Assembly (NCBI RefSeq): GCF_900700375.1
Contig: NC_041719.1
Coordinates: 14,028,234-14,092,233 of the forward strand
DNA: 64,000 nt
Direction of reading: 5' to 3'
Source: Denticeps clupeoides
Taxonomy: Eukaryota > Chordata > Actinopteri > Clupeiformes > Denticipitidae
Part shown: one piece after another, positions 1 through 11,940 of the stretch
Numbering within the stretch: position 1 is the first letter of the stretch
Layout: the number at the start of each line of letters is the position of its first letter
Position numbers and translations under genes: made by a program
The notes under the pieces: model-generated
The model's input: only the letters and a program-made list of their open reading frames with translations
Databases searched by the model: none
Told to the model about the DNA's origin: nothing

Positions 1-1140
1 CAACTGGCTATGAATTTACAATATTTGAGGTCACGTGTGCTTTCTGTTTATTTCAGATGTATTTCTAACTTCAAGATCAAGTAACAAAAACATTGAACAC
101 ATTACAAATATATCTATTCCATACACAAATGGTTTACTTTAGAACTTTAATATGAACTAATGCTTACATTAATTAAAAGACCCATACCAATCAAAACTGC
201 TTACATATTCCTGTATTTTGTTGTGACACTTCTTATTTTTGTTACTTTGTATACAGGTAAAAATGAACAGCAGGTTTGCAGTGGATTTTGATTTTAAGAT
301 ATTTGACCTTTAAAGATAAATTGACTATTAAAAGTCTCCCTAAATGGAAAAATTCATTGGGTGAAGTTAAATATGATTGCATTCAGCTAGAAAAGTAATG
401 AAAGCAAAGAACATAGGGACCCCATGCCTTTCATCCACAGCCATCATTACAAACTGTTCATTACACACAGACAGTTCAACCTATAAACTGATCAACCATA
501 ACATTATGTCACACCCATGATGAATGTGTCATAGTACAATTTTGAAAACGTTTTGAGACAATGTAATTTGCATAATTTTGGACCTACAACAATATGTCTA
601 CGATTAAAAATGTATTGTACAATTTAACTAATTTAAATATGACTACGTAGAACAGATATGTTAATAAGCAGTACATTACTACTACATTACTACATTCACT
701 GTCCATCTTGGACTTTGAGTTGGAGTACTACTTGACTGGCATAGTTTCGGAGTCTATTTGCTGAATCTCTTTTAAGGATTATTCATTGATCAATTCATAA
801 AAGTATAATGTAGTAAGGGTAGTGTTTCACAATCTTGTCTATCCAACTGATCTATAATACCAAATGTTTGATTCCTACCTATGTGTCCCTAATCAAAATG
901 TATATTAGGGCAGATAACAGATGGCTTTTTAGACAAAGTTTGGACTTTTGGAGACAAAATATGTTAGAAATTCAGTTACACAAAGATGGAAATATGGAAT
1001 TTGACCCCTGCCAAAACGTCAGAAATACACAGGACATGTTTCACAAGTGACCTGCAAACAAACTGAATGTCATTCACAAATGACACCCAATCTGCAAATG
1101 AACACAGAATGCTTTTTAAAAATATATAGCTCTCACAAAA
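1..1140. other. AT-rich stretch without recognisable gene
   Basis: No reading frame longer than about 70 codons and no family signature was found on either strand. The sequence is AT-rich with short degenerate repeats and looks like ordinary intergenic DNA. Confidence 0.6.
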
Positions 1141-1143
1141 ATA

Positions 1144-1199
1144 ATGCAGTCTGCACAAACCAAATACATCCTTACAAAATTTTTTAAAAACAATATGGC

Positions 1200-1247
<48 letters not shown>

Positions 1248-1336
1248 TTATATATATGTACACACACACACACACACAAATCATATTGTTTTTACATTTT
1301 TTTGTAAGGGATGTATTTGGTTTGTGCAGACTGCAT
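1144..1336. repeat. Imperfect palindrome with TG/TA/CA microsatellite core
   Basis: The left arm (1144 to about 1200) and the right arm (about 1283-1336) are near-perfect reverse complements of about 55 bases. The centre is a TG run, a TA run and a CA run that also pair with each other. The whole unit can fold into a long hairpin. It resembles a fold-back MITE whose loop became a microsatellite. No flanking target-site duplication was established. Confidence 0.75.
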
Positions 1337-1384
1337 ATATATATGAAATATATATATATGGAAGTCACCAAATGTGCAAGTTGT

Positions 1385-1625
1385 CCCAGTAAAAAATATG
1401 ACGTCTGTAATTTTCACCATATGTTCACTTCCACGCCTATAAAGCAAGATTTCTGGCTCTCACAGACCTGTTACTTCTTCTTTATGAAGCTCTGTTTTGA
1501 TGGCACCTGAACTGGTTAGTTGTATAACAGACACCTGTCCACACCTTCAAACTGCCAGACTCCAACCTCCACCATGGCCAAGGCCAGAGACCTGTCTAAA
1601 GTCACCAGGAACCAGATTGATCAAT
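1385..1625 (+). mobile_element. Tc1-like transposon fragment (start of transposase)
   Basis: At 1573 the frame opens with MAKARDLSKVTRNQI, which fits the start of fish Tc1-type transposases (MAK-RELSKDTR-KI). The upstream bases carry the typical leader of that family. The helix-turn-helix and DDE domains do not follow, so only the 5' end is present. The following 650 bases (to about 2275) hold nothing I can assign. Confidence 0.55.
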
Positions 1626-2279
1626 GACCAGAAAAGAGTTGAGACCACAGTAACGAATGTTACTATTAGTAACAGACTACTGCTGGGGCACACTGTGGGG
1701 GAGTTTGATGACCCTCTGCTCTCCGACTCTGCTGGGCCTTTCCAGGCTGAGGAGGAAGGAGCTGCTGCTCCTGAGGGGTATCTGGACTGGGCCAAGCACA
1801 TGGAGATCAGGATGAAGAAGAGTCATCCTTCATCACCATGTTTTGTCAAGTGGCTGATAAGATGGAGGTGGAGTGGCCTTCCCCTTCACCTACAGAACAG
1901 GAGGCACAGCAGCGATAGGGATCGTAGCTCTCCCTGGCTGTTATGTGGTGAGAGTGCTGGGGAGTGCTCCGCCCCTCCGTCGCAACACGGTCACACAACA
2001 CACTCCGCCCACTAGGGAGGCTTGTTTGGATATTACTTTCTGAAATAGCACATGGCCTATTGGGGAACCATGTATCAGCAGACAGGAATTCTGCTACTGA
2101 AAGAGAGCAGTCATGCACACTCACAACATTGTTATTCTCTGGTAAAGATGCCACGCCGTGTTTAAATTGTGCGACAGCACCCAGCGCTGAAACTCGCGCA
2201 TCTATAAAAGTCCAAGAGGCACCACAGCTATTGCTGATGCCATCTGACAAAGCCTGGCCTCTTTTGTCAGAGTAGTGAA

Positions 2280-2560
2280 TTAGAGGAAAGCTGTTGGACC
2301 TGATGGAATACCTGGGAGTGTGCTGAATGTCTGTGCTCACCAGCTGTGCCCTGTGTTTACCAGACATTTCAACCTCTCCCTGCCACAAGCCACTGTCCTT
2401 CACTGCCTGAAATCTGCAACCATTGTCCACCAACATTTTTAATACTTCCCAGACATCCTTATATCTGAACTGGCTAACCTGGACGTCCTTTCTCACTGAC
2501 CAGCCACAAGCTCCAAAAATCCTCCACCCTCGCACTCAGCACTTGTGTTGTGCGTTGTTG
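2280..2560 (+). mobile_element. L2/Rex1-like LINE fragment (reverse transcriptase start)
   Basis: The translation contains KAVGPDGIPG followed by a run resembling the conserved 'GPDGIP...VFT..FNLSL...VP' stretch at the N-terminal side of LINE reverse transcriptases. The palm motifs are missing. It is a short broken remnant. Confidence 0.55.
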
Positions 2561-2788
2561 ATTACTATAAAATATATATCTTTCATTTCCTCAAGTTCAA
2601 ATGATGACTAATGATTTATTGGAAAAAATTAACTTTGTCCAACTTAGTACTATCAGGTTTTTACTCACCCACCGGTCTGTTATGTTGCACAAGACAAGAC
2701 AAAAACAGATTGCACTTGTGAAAAGACATACCAAAGTTTATTGTAATTAAATTCAGTATTTCAAATGCAAAATTACAACACATTTATA

Positions 2789-4318
2789 CAGCGAGTGCAG
2801 AATTATTAGGCAAGTTGTATTTTTGAGGAATAACTTTATTATTGAACAACCATGTTCTCAATGAACCCAAAAAACTCATATCAAAGCTGAATGTTTTTGG
2901 AAGTAGTTTTTAGTTTGTTTTTATTTTTAGCTATTTTAGGGGGATATCTGTGTGTGCAGGTGACTATTACTGTGCATAATTAATAACAAAAAACAAATAT
3001 ATACCCATTTCAATTATTTATTTTTACCAGTGAAACCAATATAACATCTCCACATTCACAAATGAACATTTCTGACATTCGAAAACAAAACAAATCAGCG
3101 ACCAATATAGCCACCTTTCTTTGCAAGGACACTCAAAAGCCTGCCATCCATGGATTCTGTCAGTGTTTTGATCTGTTCACCATCAACATTGCGTGCAGCA
3201 GCAACCACAGCCTCCCAGACACTGTTCAGAGAGGTGTACTGTTTTCCCTCCTTGTAAATCTCACATTTGATGATGGACCACAGGTTCTCAATGGGGTTCA
3301 GATCAGGTGAACAAGGAGGCCATGTCATTAGTTTTTCTTCTTTTATACCCTTTCTTGCCAGCCACGCTGTGGAGTACTTGGACGCGTGTGATGGAGCATT
3401 GTCCTGCATGAAAATCATGTTTTTCTTGAAGGATGCAGACTTCTTCCTGTACCACTGCTTGAAGAAGGTGTCTTCCAGAAACTGGCAGTAGGACTGGGAC
3501 TCCATCCTCAACCCGAAAAGGCCCCACAAGCTCATCTTTGATGATACCAGCCCAAACCAGTACTCCACCTCCACCTTGCTGGCGTCTGAGTCGGACTGGA
3601 GCTCTCTGCCCTTTACCAATCCAGCCACGGGCCCATCCATCTGGCCCATCAAGACTCACTCTCATTTCATCAGTCCATAAAACCTTAGAAAAATCAGTCT
3701 TGAGATATTTCTTGGCCCAGTCTTGACGTTTCAGCTTGTGTGTCTTGTTCAGTGGTGGTCGTCTTTCAGCCTTTCTTACCTTGGCCATGTCTCTGAGTAT
3801 TGCACACCTTGTGCTTTTGGGCACTCCAGTGATGTTGCAGCTCTGAAATATGGCCAAACTGGTGGCAAGTGGCATCTTGGCAGCTGCATGCTTGACTTTT
3901 CTCAGTTCATGGGCAGTTATTTTGCGCCTTGGTTTTTCCACACGCTTCTTGCGACCCTGTTGACTATTTTGAATGAAACGCTTGATTGTTCGATGATCAC
4001 GCTTCAGAAGCTTTGCAATTTTAAGAGTGCTGCATCCCGCTGCAAGATATCTCACTATTTTTGACTTTTCTGAGCCTGTCAAGTCCTTCTTTTGACCCAT
4101 ATTGCCAAAGGAAAGGAAGTTGCCTAATAATTATGCACACCTGATATAGGGTGTTGATGTCATTAGACCACACCCCTTCTCATTACAGAGATGCACATCA
4201 CCTAATATGCTTAATTGGTAGTAGGCTTTCGAGCCTATACAGCTTGGAGTAAGACAACATACATGAAGAGGATGATGTGGACAAAATACTCATTTGCCTA
4301 ATAATTCTGCACTCCCTG
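2789..4318 (-). mobile_element. Tc1/mariner transposon copy 1, near full length
   Basis: Both ends carry a terminal inverted repeat of about 25 bases that begins CAGnGAGTGCAGAATTATTAGG and is flanked by the target dinucleotide TA. The minus strand encodes a transposase from 4100 down to 3095. Parts in order are paired helix-turn-helix regions, the first catalytic Asp in LWTDEM, the second Asp in MQDNAPSH and the Glu in SPDLNPIENLW, a DD34E-type triad. The protein is split between two overlapping frames around 3480-3540, so this copy is probably not active. A second copy lies at 14889-16264. Confidence 0.92.
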
Positions 4319-4561
4319 TAGCACATATCACATTTTAAGGTCAAGAGCGTTTAGAGCAAATCATGATCAGGATGAGCAGCCAGCCCTGGTGTTGCCAGCT
4401 GAGAGGACCTGGACCAGACAGCCTCCTCCCATCAAAACACTTTAATACACTTGCCTTAATACTGGCAATCAAAAGTTAATTACTGTGTGATATTTTGACT
4501 CAATTTTGTTACTAGAGGGAAGTATGGCGGTAAAAATAAAAGAAAGTGTCACAGACGGGGG

Positions 4562-4795
4562 CTGATGAGGGAAGGATGCACAGACATTTACATTTACAGC
4601 ATTTATCAGACGCCCTTATCCAGAGCGACTTACAATCAGTAGTTACAGGGACAGTCTCCCTGGAGCAACTTAGTGTTAAGTGTCTTGCTCAGGTACACAA
4701 TGGTAGTAAGTGGGATTTGAACCTGGGTCTCCTGGTTCACAGGCGAGTGTTTTACCCACTAGGTTACTACCACCTTATGAGCAGAGATGGGATAT
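4562..4795 (-). mobile_element. tRNA-derived SINE with LINE-like tail
   Basis: Read on the minus strand it starts with a tRNA-like head (GGTAGTAACCTAGTGGGTAA as an A-box region, then a B-box-like GGTTCAAATCCCA). It ends in a tail with the GTCGCTCTGGATAAGGGCGT-type motif and TAAATGTAAATG. The same SINE family recurs at about 40641 and 62609. Confidence 0.75.
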
Positions 4796-4802
4796 CTTAC
4801 AA

Positions 4803-5140
4803 ATGGTATTTATTAAACAAAAAGGAAAAGTCACAAGGGCCAAAACTGGGGAATTAAAGGGGAGAAAAGTTCACTTGCGTGTGGGCAAATATCCTGCAGA
4901 GGTCCACACTGGTACGCAATCCTCATGCCGTCATCCCACGAATTTCCCTTGCTGCTGAGAGCGTCCTCCTAGCTGTCCCTCCAACTACTCACCCACAGCA
5001 AGACCCCATCAAGCGCCTTGCTCTGTCTGGTCGTGGGGGTCTTTCAAATGGGATTTATTAAACAACAGAGGAAATCAGCTCAAGGGCCAAAACTGGGGAA
5101 ACAAAGGGGAGAACAATAACTGGCCCGCAGGCGTGTGGCG
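4803..5140. repeat. Two local direct repeats of about 85 bases
   Basis: The stretches 4803-4885 and 5048-5140 share long blocks, including TTTATTAAACAA and AGGGCCAAAACTGGGGAA. They are diverged copies of one unit in direct orientation about 245 bases apart. I do not recognise the family. Confidence 0.6.
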
Positions 5141-5736
5141 ATTGCCAGGTTCATACACCAATAAACACACATAGGTTAATGGCAGTAACCACATGCCGCA
5201 GTGTTGTTCTGCTGCCACACCTGTCCATGGCTGGAGCCCTGCTGTCAAGCTGATTGGTGCCAGCGGTGTCCCCAGTTGCACCCAGCAATGACAGAAAGTG
5301 TCAACTTTTTCAGTAGTTTTTATCATTTCCTGATCTCTGGGGAATGAACCTTTGAATGAACATGTCCTCCTGTAAGAAATAAAATCAGACCTGATCACAA
5401 CCATCACAGTAGATGTAGGAGATATCTGGATATATACCTTATATTTTAATCAACAGGCCAAATGCTAGCCCTTGTTGCTCTGGTGAGTGGCTCTCAGTCC
5501 CAATCTGCCTCTCCTCCTTCAGGGTTGACTGTCTGGCTGGTTATCTTGTGGGGCAAAATAGAAAAATTAACCACTGTGATTTTTAGGATTTCAAATTTGA
5601 AATCAATACGCTAGGTGGCAGTGTTCTGCAAATTTTAAATCCATTTTTTAAGCCTTTTTATGTGTGTAACCCGTCGTCCCGGGACCTGTCTCTTTCAAGT
5701 ACTCTGCATCATGATCATATAGTAGAGACAGGACAC

Positions 5737-6892
5737 TGAAACAAATAAAACATGGTTCGTGGGTGCAGAGCATCTCATACCTCATACAAATTGACCAATT
5801 ACCAATTAAACATTCAAAAATATATAGAAGGATTAACAACTTTACTTTACTTTACTTAGCAGACGCTTTTATCCAAAGCGACTTACAATGGGAAGACACC
5901 AGCAATTCTCGTTCGATTTCTATAGAATATCGAGTATACAAACTAAGAGCCCTGATAAGGCTTAGACTTGTCATTGAAGAGCATGCTCGGAGAGTGTTGG
6001 GTGCTAGACTAAGAAAAATTATAATGTATTTATACATTTTGTATTTGTTTGTTCAATGTGTATGCATGTGTATGTGTTAAATTTGTCTGTAATATTTTTG
6101 GAATAAGAGGGTTTTCACCTTCTTCTTAAAAGTGGTGATAGTCTCGGCTAGTCGTGTGGAGGAGGGCAGGTTGTTCCACCAGCCAGGGACAACAACGGAG
6201 AACAGACATGATTGGAATCGGAGACCCCGTGAAGAAGGAATTTTTAGTCTCCTTTCGTTTGCCGATCTGAGAGAGCGTGCAGGAGTGTATCTAGGTAGTA
6301 TTGTGTTGATGTAGGAGGTAGTATTGTAGCTTCTGTGCAGGAGTGTATCTAGGTAGTAGTGTGTTGATGTAAGAGGGCGCAGTTCCATTTACAGCCCTGT
6401 AGGCAAGCATCAAGGATTTGAACTCAATGCGAGCAGCTACCGGGAGCCAGTGGAGGGAGGTAAGAAGAGGTGTAACATGGGTGTATTTTGGCTGATTGAA
6501 GATGAGGCGGGCTGCCATATTTTGGATCATCTGGAGTGGTTTTATGGTGACTGCAGAGGCTCCAGCCAGGAGAGAGTTACAGTAGTCGAGTTTGGAGATG
6601 ACCATTGCCTGGACGAGGAGCTGCGTAGCCTGTTGTGAGAGAAAAGGCCGAATCTTGCGAATGTTGTAGAGAGTGAACCTGCAGGATCTGGAGATCGCAG
6701 CAACATGATGGTTCAAACTCACAAAACAAATCACTAACAAATCACTATACATATAATTATTCCATAAATAATAACATGAGAACAATATGAACACATACAG
6801 TACAACAAATATAACTCATTAACATCATACAGACTAAACTTCTCCATACCTGAAACAAATAAAACATGGGTCATGGGTGCAGAGCGTCTCCC
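5737..6892. repeat. Short direct repeats flanking a LINE insertion
   Basis: A block of about 45 bases at 5737-5783 is repeated almost unchanged at 6849-6892, on either side of the LINE fragment at 5840-6745. It is too long for a normal LINE target-site duplication, so it is more likely a pre-existing repeat or local duplication. Confidence 0.5.
5840..6745 (-). mobile_element. L2-clade LINE 3' portion
   Basis: The minus strand encodes the end of a LINE reverse transcriptase ORF. Typical family text includes NIRKIRPFL, QLLVQAMVISKLDYCNSLLAG, LHWLPVAARIEFK and FSVVVPGWWNNLPSSTR. A 3' UTR follows with the GCTTTGGATAAAAGCGTCTG motif and a short TAAAG-repeat tail. The ORF is broken into two frames near 6290-6390. 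A related 3' end lies in a ctbs intron at 30751-31141. Confidence 0.85.
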
Positions 6893-7034
6893 ACTGGGCT
6901 CCCCTGAAGAAATATGAAATGCGCTCAGTGAACAAGGTGCGGCACATGTTCCCAACGCTGACGATTAGCGTGCATGCTAGTGGCGAAATAAAGCTCCGTC
7001 TAACTCAATTAGAAACACTCCCCCTCCATCACTA

Positions 7035-7985
7035 CCGATCTCATCTACTTCTAAATAGGCAATGGGTGGACATGTCTCGGCAGCTCGCAGCACTGGAGCC
7101 CCTCAGGGCTGTGTTCTGAGCCCCCCGCTGTACTCTCTGTACACCCACGACTGTGCAGCCACTACAAACTCCACCACCATCATTAGGTTTGCTGATGACA
7201 CCATCGTGGTGGGCCTGATCTCTGACAACGATGGAGGAGGTTCTCCACCTGAACGTCAGCAAAACAAAGGAGTTAATAGTGGACTTTAGTACCAAGCACC
7301 TGTCATCACCGTTACCTCAGTTACCCTCCAAGGTACTCAGGAACTTCTACTCCTGCACCATAGAGAGCATCCTGATGGGAAACATCTCAACCTGATTCAG
7401 GAACAGCACCATGCAGGACAGGCGAGCCCTACAGAGGGTGGTGCGATCAGTTGAATGCATCATCTGTACCAAGCTCCCTGACCTTCAATCAGTCTACAGC
7501 AAGCTGTGCTGGACCAGGGCCAGGAAGATAGTGAAGGACCTCAGCCACCCCAACAATGGACTCTCTGCTGCGATCAGGGAAGCGCTTTCGCTCCCTGAAG
7601 TCCAACACAGAGAGAATGAGGAGGAGGTTCTTCCCACAGGCTAACACTTAATAGAACTTTAATACACTCCAGCACTTTCAATCACTTCTGGACTCAATAC
7701 CCTTAGAATCCTTGCACAAACATTTTACTCTTTTTACTCTTGCACAATTTTATTTTTACTTTGACTTCACTCATTTGCACACCTTCAGCCTACATGTTAC
7801 ACATATTTTATGTTAAAGACATAAGTGTAATAATTGGTTATGTTAGCAATATTTGCATATTGGTTCATTGTATATTTGCAATACCGTGGTCAGTAGCAGT
7901 CGCTAAAGCATTTCACTGCATATCATACCGTGTATGATTATGTATGTGACAAATAAAATTTGAATTTGAATTTGATTTGAATTTC
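7035..7985 (+). mobile_element. Rex1/L2-like LINE 3' portion
   Basis: The frame shows [20 protein letters not shown] followed by IIRFADDTIVVG, the conserved reverse transcriptase palm with its FADD catalytic box. It is then broken, and the C-terminal part resumes near 7411. The element ends in the family's characteristic tail (GACAAATAAAATTTGAATTTG repeats) at about 7985. Confidence 0.85.
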
Positions 7986-7999
7986 TCAAACCCAGCGTG

Positions 8000-9330
8000 G
8001 CAGGAGAAACCAACCACCAGTAAAGTAAGAAACACTATGAGCGGAGCACGCATGTGCACGCAGGTACCCGCGTCCTCAGCCCGCTCACACACACACCCAA
8101 AATCAAAAGGCACAAGATTATAGAAACAAAATGAAATGCATCTAACAGGAAAAATCACACCAGAGGTTGCATGTTTTGGTGAAATGCAAATAACGAACCC
8201 TGTTACATTTGCGTATATGGTCCGTTTAGACCATGTTTTAAACTCAGATAACCACAACTCTACTTATTTATTGTAAATATATGTCATTTTGTATTATACC
8301 TGGTTTATAATTAATGAGAAAAATGAACAACTGTGTCTTGAAATGCTCATATTGTGTCTGTCTTGCCAGCAGAATTTGTTTCTATAATGACTTATAAATT
8401 GACTTACACTGCTCCAAACTAGTATATAATACTCCAAACTATAATTCTTGTAAACAGGTAGGAAATTAAATAATGCACGCATTTGGCCCAAGGGTGGTGG
8501 AAGATCACTGGGTCACTGTGAAGTCAGGGCTCAGTTTGTACCTTCCGGTATTTCACAAGTCGTTCCGGTGCTGGCACACGAGCAGCAAAGGGACTCATGG
8601 CAAGATGTAGCGAACTCGGTATTGTTGAGAAGTGAAAAAAACGATCTTGTGTCCATGGAGCACGATATGTGAGTTTCGGAGTTACGCTGTGTAATTATGG
8701 AAACACAAGATTTATACGGAATAAACGGTAATAGCTAAATGCTTCCATAAAAGTGTAACTGCGAGCGGAATTAAAATTCATAAAATGGACGTGTTGAGTG
8801 CTGGCAAAGGGTGCAGATTTCCTGTTAATGTCCATTTTCAGACATTTGACGATATGTGTTTTCTTTAGTGCTGTGGTGTGAGGCATAAGCCATTTTGGAG
8901 CAAAGTTCTAAGGGGAGTTTCTAAGGAACCTGAAACGTAAGTTCCAGAGGCTATGCAATAATTTCTATTTCGTTTTATTGAAATGGATCTAATTTTCTGT
9001 ATTTTCCTGTGCAGTCAGAGGCCACTGCTGTATTTTGGACACTATTATTTTTGCAGTCTGCTGTTTTTGTTCACCGTTGTTTTGTTGGAATTAGAAATTT
9101 TATGACATTGTATTTTATTTTTGTTATTTGTTAATTGAAATCAGGGGTTCATGTTTATTTAATTTATTTTCTGTTAATGTGAGGAAACAAAAACCCAGCT
9201 GTTTCTCTGTTCTGAGCAGCTAGCAAATAAAGAACCCCACGTTAAATTTACATTTGTGTGGTGTCAATTTCTCGGCACGCCACATGCTGAGGTACAGAAG
9301 TTTTAATTATTATTATGATTGATTATTATT
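8000..9330. other. Gene-free stretch, unassigned
   Basis: No coding region with family support was found. A polyadenylation-like AATAAA followed by a GT-rich stretch lies near 9225-9260, and possible splice donors occur near 8670 and 8937. None connects to a recognisable exon. Confidence 0.4.
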
Positions 9331-9339
9331 AGGTGTTGA

Positions 9340-9520
9340 TTGGCTTTTATGAATTGGGAGTGCCCCAGTGTGTCTGCATTTTGGACGCAAATCTCTCACA
9401 CTTTGAGGGACATGCTTAAAGTCAATATCCCACTGTCACCAGCTTTACTTCTGCTTAATGATGATGCCAATTTTTCCTACATGCAACCACCTCACACCTT
9501 GTCCCACCATTTCTCTAAAA
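9340..9520 (+). mobile_element. L1/Tx1-like LINE fragment
   Basis: The translation FMNWECPSVSAFWTQI...DMLKVNIPLSPALLLL matches the C-terminal 'WECP...FW...I...P.L.LL' block found after the reverse transcriptase domain of fish L1-type elements. Nothing else of the element is visible. Confidence 0.6.
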
Positions 9521-9579
9521 TTTCAGCAAATCGATTGCACAACATCAGAACACTGTGCTGAGTCAGCCATTCAGAGCAA

Positions 9580-9900
9580 CAAAAAAATACTTTGCTTTCA
9601 CACATTTCCCTCCACTGAGGTAACTAGATGAAAATGGGTCGATGCTGTCCAGAGGAAGTCACAGTCAGTCCCCATACCCGTGTGTGTAGCCGACATTTTA
9701 AAAAAGAGGATGTCCGACAGAGGACTACAAATTCCAAAGAAGGGAGCGGCTCCAACGTTTCTACCACTGTAACTTGTTCTTTTGGAGAGGAGGGAGCGAC
9801 TCATGGAGGACATTCACACAGTTTCCCCAGACCAGGTTCCTGCTTTAGCTCCAGATCCCGCCATTTACCTTCTGGAGGAAAATGCTGCTCTTAGAGAGGA
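9580..9900 (+). pseudogene. THAP zinc-finger domain remnant, probably transposon-derived
   Basis: One frame holds HTRVCSRHFKKEDV, the C-terminal half of a THAP domain (C..H ligand pair). A different frame just upstream holds FTHFPSTEVTR and a Trp-Val stretch resembling the preceding part. The domain is therefore frameshifted. THAP domains occur in P-element-like and other DNA transposases as well as host genes. The surrounding transposon debris favours a transposon origin. Confidence 0.5.
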
Positions 9901-9984
9901 GATTCAGTGGGTGGGGGAACAGGTGGAGGAACAGGGGTTTGGCATCCACTGACAAAAGCATACGTTTTTTTCCACATGGTAATA

Positions 9985-10435
9985 TACATTGGATGTAGCT
10001 ATGAAGACCCAGGTTCAAACCCCACTGACCACCATTGTGTCCTTGAGGCACTGTCGTTTATGGTCTCTCTGACTAAGGCACTACAACAGAGCCACTTACA
10101 TCTGCAGTAAATAATTATTTGAATGCATTATTTACTCATAACTTAATATTCTGACGTTAACATAGTTGTGATGTTTAAGCACACTGTACTTAGTGGTACT
10201 TAGTGGGCAGTGGTGGCCTAGTGGTTAAGGAAACAGCCCCGTAAAAAAAGAAGGTTGCTGGTTCGATTGCCAATCCACCAAGGTGCCACTGAGGTGCCAC
10301 TGAACAAAGCTCCCCGGGCGCCTGTCATGGCTGCTCACTGCTCACCAAGGGTGATGGTTAAAAGCAGAGCACACATTTCATTGTGTCAGTGTGTGCTGTA
10401 CTGTGTATCACAATGACAATCATTTCACTTACTAT
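9985..10435 (+). mobile_element. Two SINE pieces in a row
   Basis: 9985-10110 is the middle of the tRNA-SINE family also seen at 4562 (GACCCAGGTTCAAACCCC, then CCATTGTGTCCTTGAGGCA). 10205-10435 is a near-complete copy of a second SINE family, with A-box-like TGGCCTAGTGGTTAAGG, B-box-like GGTTCGATTGC, a core with CCCCGGGCGCCTGTCATGGC, and a CATTTCACTT end. The second family has at least six more copies in the window. Confidence 0.8.
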
Positions 10436-10789
10436 GAATTTATCACACATTATACAAAAGAGAATTTTGGATGAACAATAGTAGTGTTCACATATACTGT
10501 GAACATAAAATGTCAGTTTGATTGATTTATGACCTGTCAAAAGAATAAAAAAAGTTTTGATTGATTTATGACCTTCCCCCCTCCCCTCTATCTCTCTCTC
10601 CCTCACCGGCCCTCCTTTCCCCACTTACACATTTCCTCCCGCCTGTGGTGACCTATTCTGTCAATTTGTTCTTCGTAATATGTCTGGCAAATTTTGTAAA
10701 TCCTTACAAATCATTAGAGTATTTAGAAAAAAAATGGCTGTTACATTTCAGATGAGATGCAGCCTAGCTAGTCATCAGAAAGTTGGCTT

Positions 10790-11940
10790 TAATGATGTTC
10801 CAAAGTTTGAGAGTCCACTGGGGGTCAAAATCGTCGTCTTTTACATGGCATGTTGAATAACTTCGTTCTCCATCCTGAAACAGTGTTTTTGTACATTCAC
10901 GACTCTTATTATTATGGAATTATGAATCTTAAGGCTTCCATAGGAGTGCCATACGTCTGCAAATTCTGCTATGCCATCCGAGATCATCATTGTAAATACT
11001 GGTGTGTTGTTTGTAACGATCCTGAGTGTCCTGTGAGGGAAGGTGTGTCACAATATTGTCTGTCTTGTGGAAGATTATACAAGTCTGGTTTTTGACTAAC
11101 ATAAACAGCCCAAACCTATGAAGAACAATCCTAGCATGGTTGCATCAAATTGCGATCTTACAAAATTTTTGTAAAAATTGTAATAGATCCTAAACCTTGC
11201 CTTGTGTTCATTGTCGTGAAGAATTGATCCTGGACTCTAAGCACGAATGCTTCATTCAACCCATTAGGTTGAAAGAAACAGACAGCCGGTAGATATTTTT
11301 TGACTTTGAAACATGTTTCGAGAATGGCAAACATAATGCAAATATTGTTTGTGCAATTACATTTACAGGGGAGGAATTCACTGCTGAAGGTGATGTTTGT
11401 GTGTATGAACCTATGAAATGGTTTAGACGACCAAGATTTAATGGGTTCACATTTTTAGCCCACAATGCCGCCGGGTTTCATTGTTTTTGAATATTATTCC
11501 AAAAATGGTGTCACACCTAGAATAACGATGACTGGTTGTCGCTTGATTTTCATGTACAATAAATGTTTTAATCAGAGGTTTATCGACAGCTACTCATTCA
11601 TACCCATGCGATTGGCGAAAACAACAGCAACATTAAATCTTACCACCACAGAAAAGAGTTCTTTTCCACATTATTTTAACACTAGCGAGAATAACGACTA
11701 CATAGGCCCGTATCCAGATAAGTCCTTTTATGGATATGACACTATGTCTAATAATTGTAGGCGTGAATTTGATGGTTGGTTCAATGAGGTTGCGGGTGGT
11801 GTTTTTGAATTTCAGAAAGAACTACGCTCCTACTGTCGAAACGATGTTGTGTTGTTAAGAGAGGCATGTCTGAAATACCGATGTGAATTTATTGAAAGCA
11901 CAGGGCTAGACCTTTTTGATGGCACAGGGACTTGAAAGCA
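10790..11940 (+). mobile_element. Polinton/Maverick-type element fragment (DNA polymerase B), fossil
   Basis: Pieces resemble the protein-primed family B DNA polymerase of Polintons (Mavericks). They include a cysteine-rich N-terminal part (about 10850-11095) and part of the exonuclease region (about 11465-11935). Only a small portion of the element is here, with no capsid, integrase or terminal repeats visible. It is broken in several places and directly abuts the Gypsy fossil. It looks old. Confidence 0.7.

Noticed and set aside
976-1510. Several overlapping open frames with Cys-Val and Tyr-Ile runs
   Set aside because: They are translations of the TG/TA/CA microsatellite and its flanking palindrome, with no protein-like composition.
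1497-2015. 172-codon open frame on the plus strand
   Set aside because: It starts in a Tc1 leader and runs through unrelated repeat debris. No domain and no splice context were found.
1846-2535. 229-codon open frame on the minus strand
   Set aside because: It is antisense to the LINE and Tc1 remnants and has no recognisable domain.
10205-10435. Possible tRNA gene (A-box and B-box)
   Set aside because: The boxes belong to a tRNA-derived SINE. The sequence does not fold as a full tRNA, and the same head recurs in many copies.
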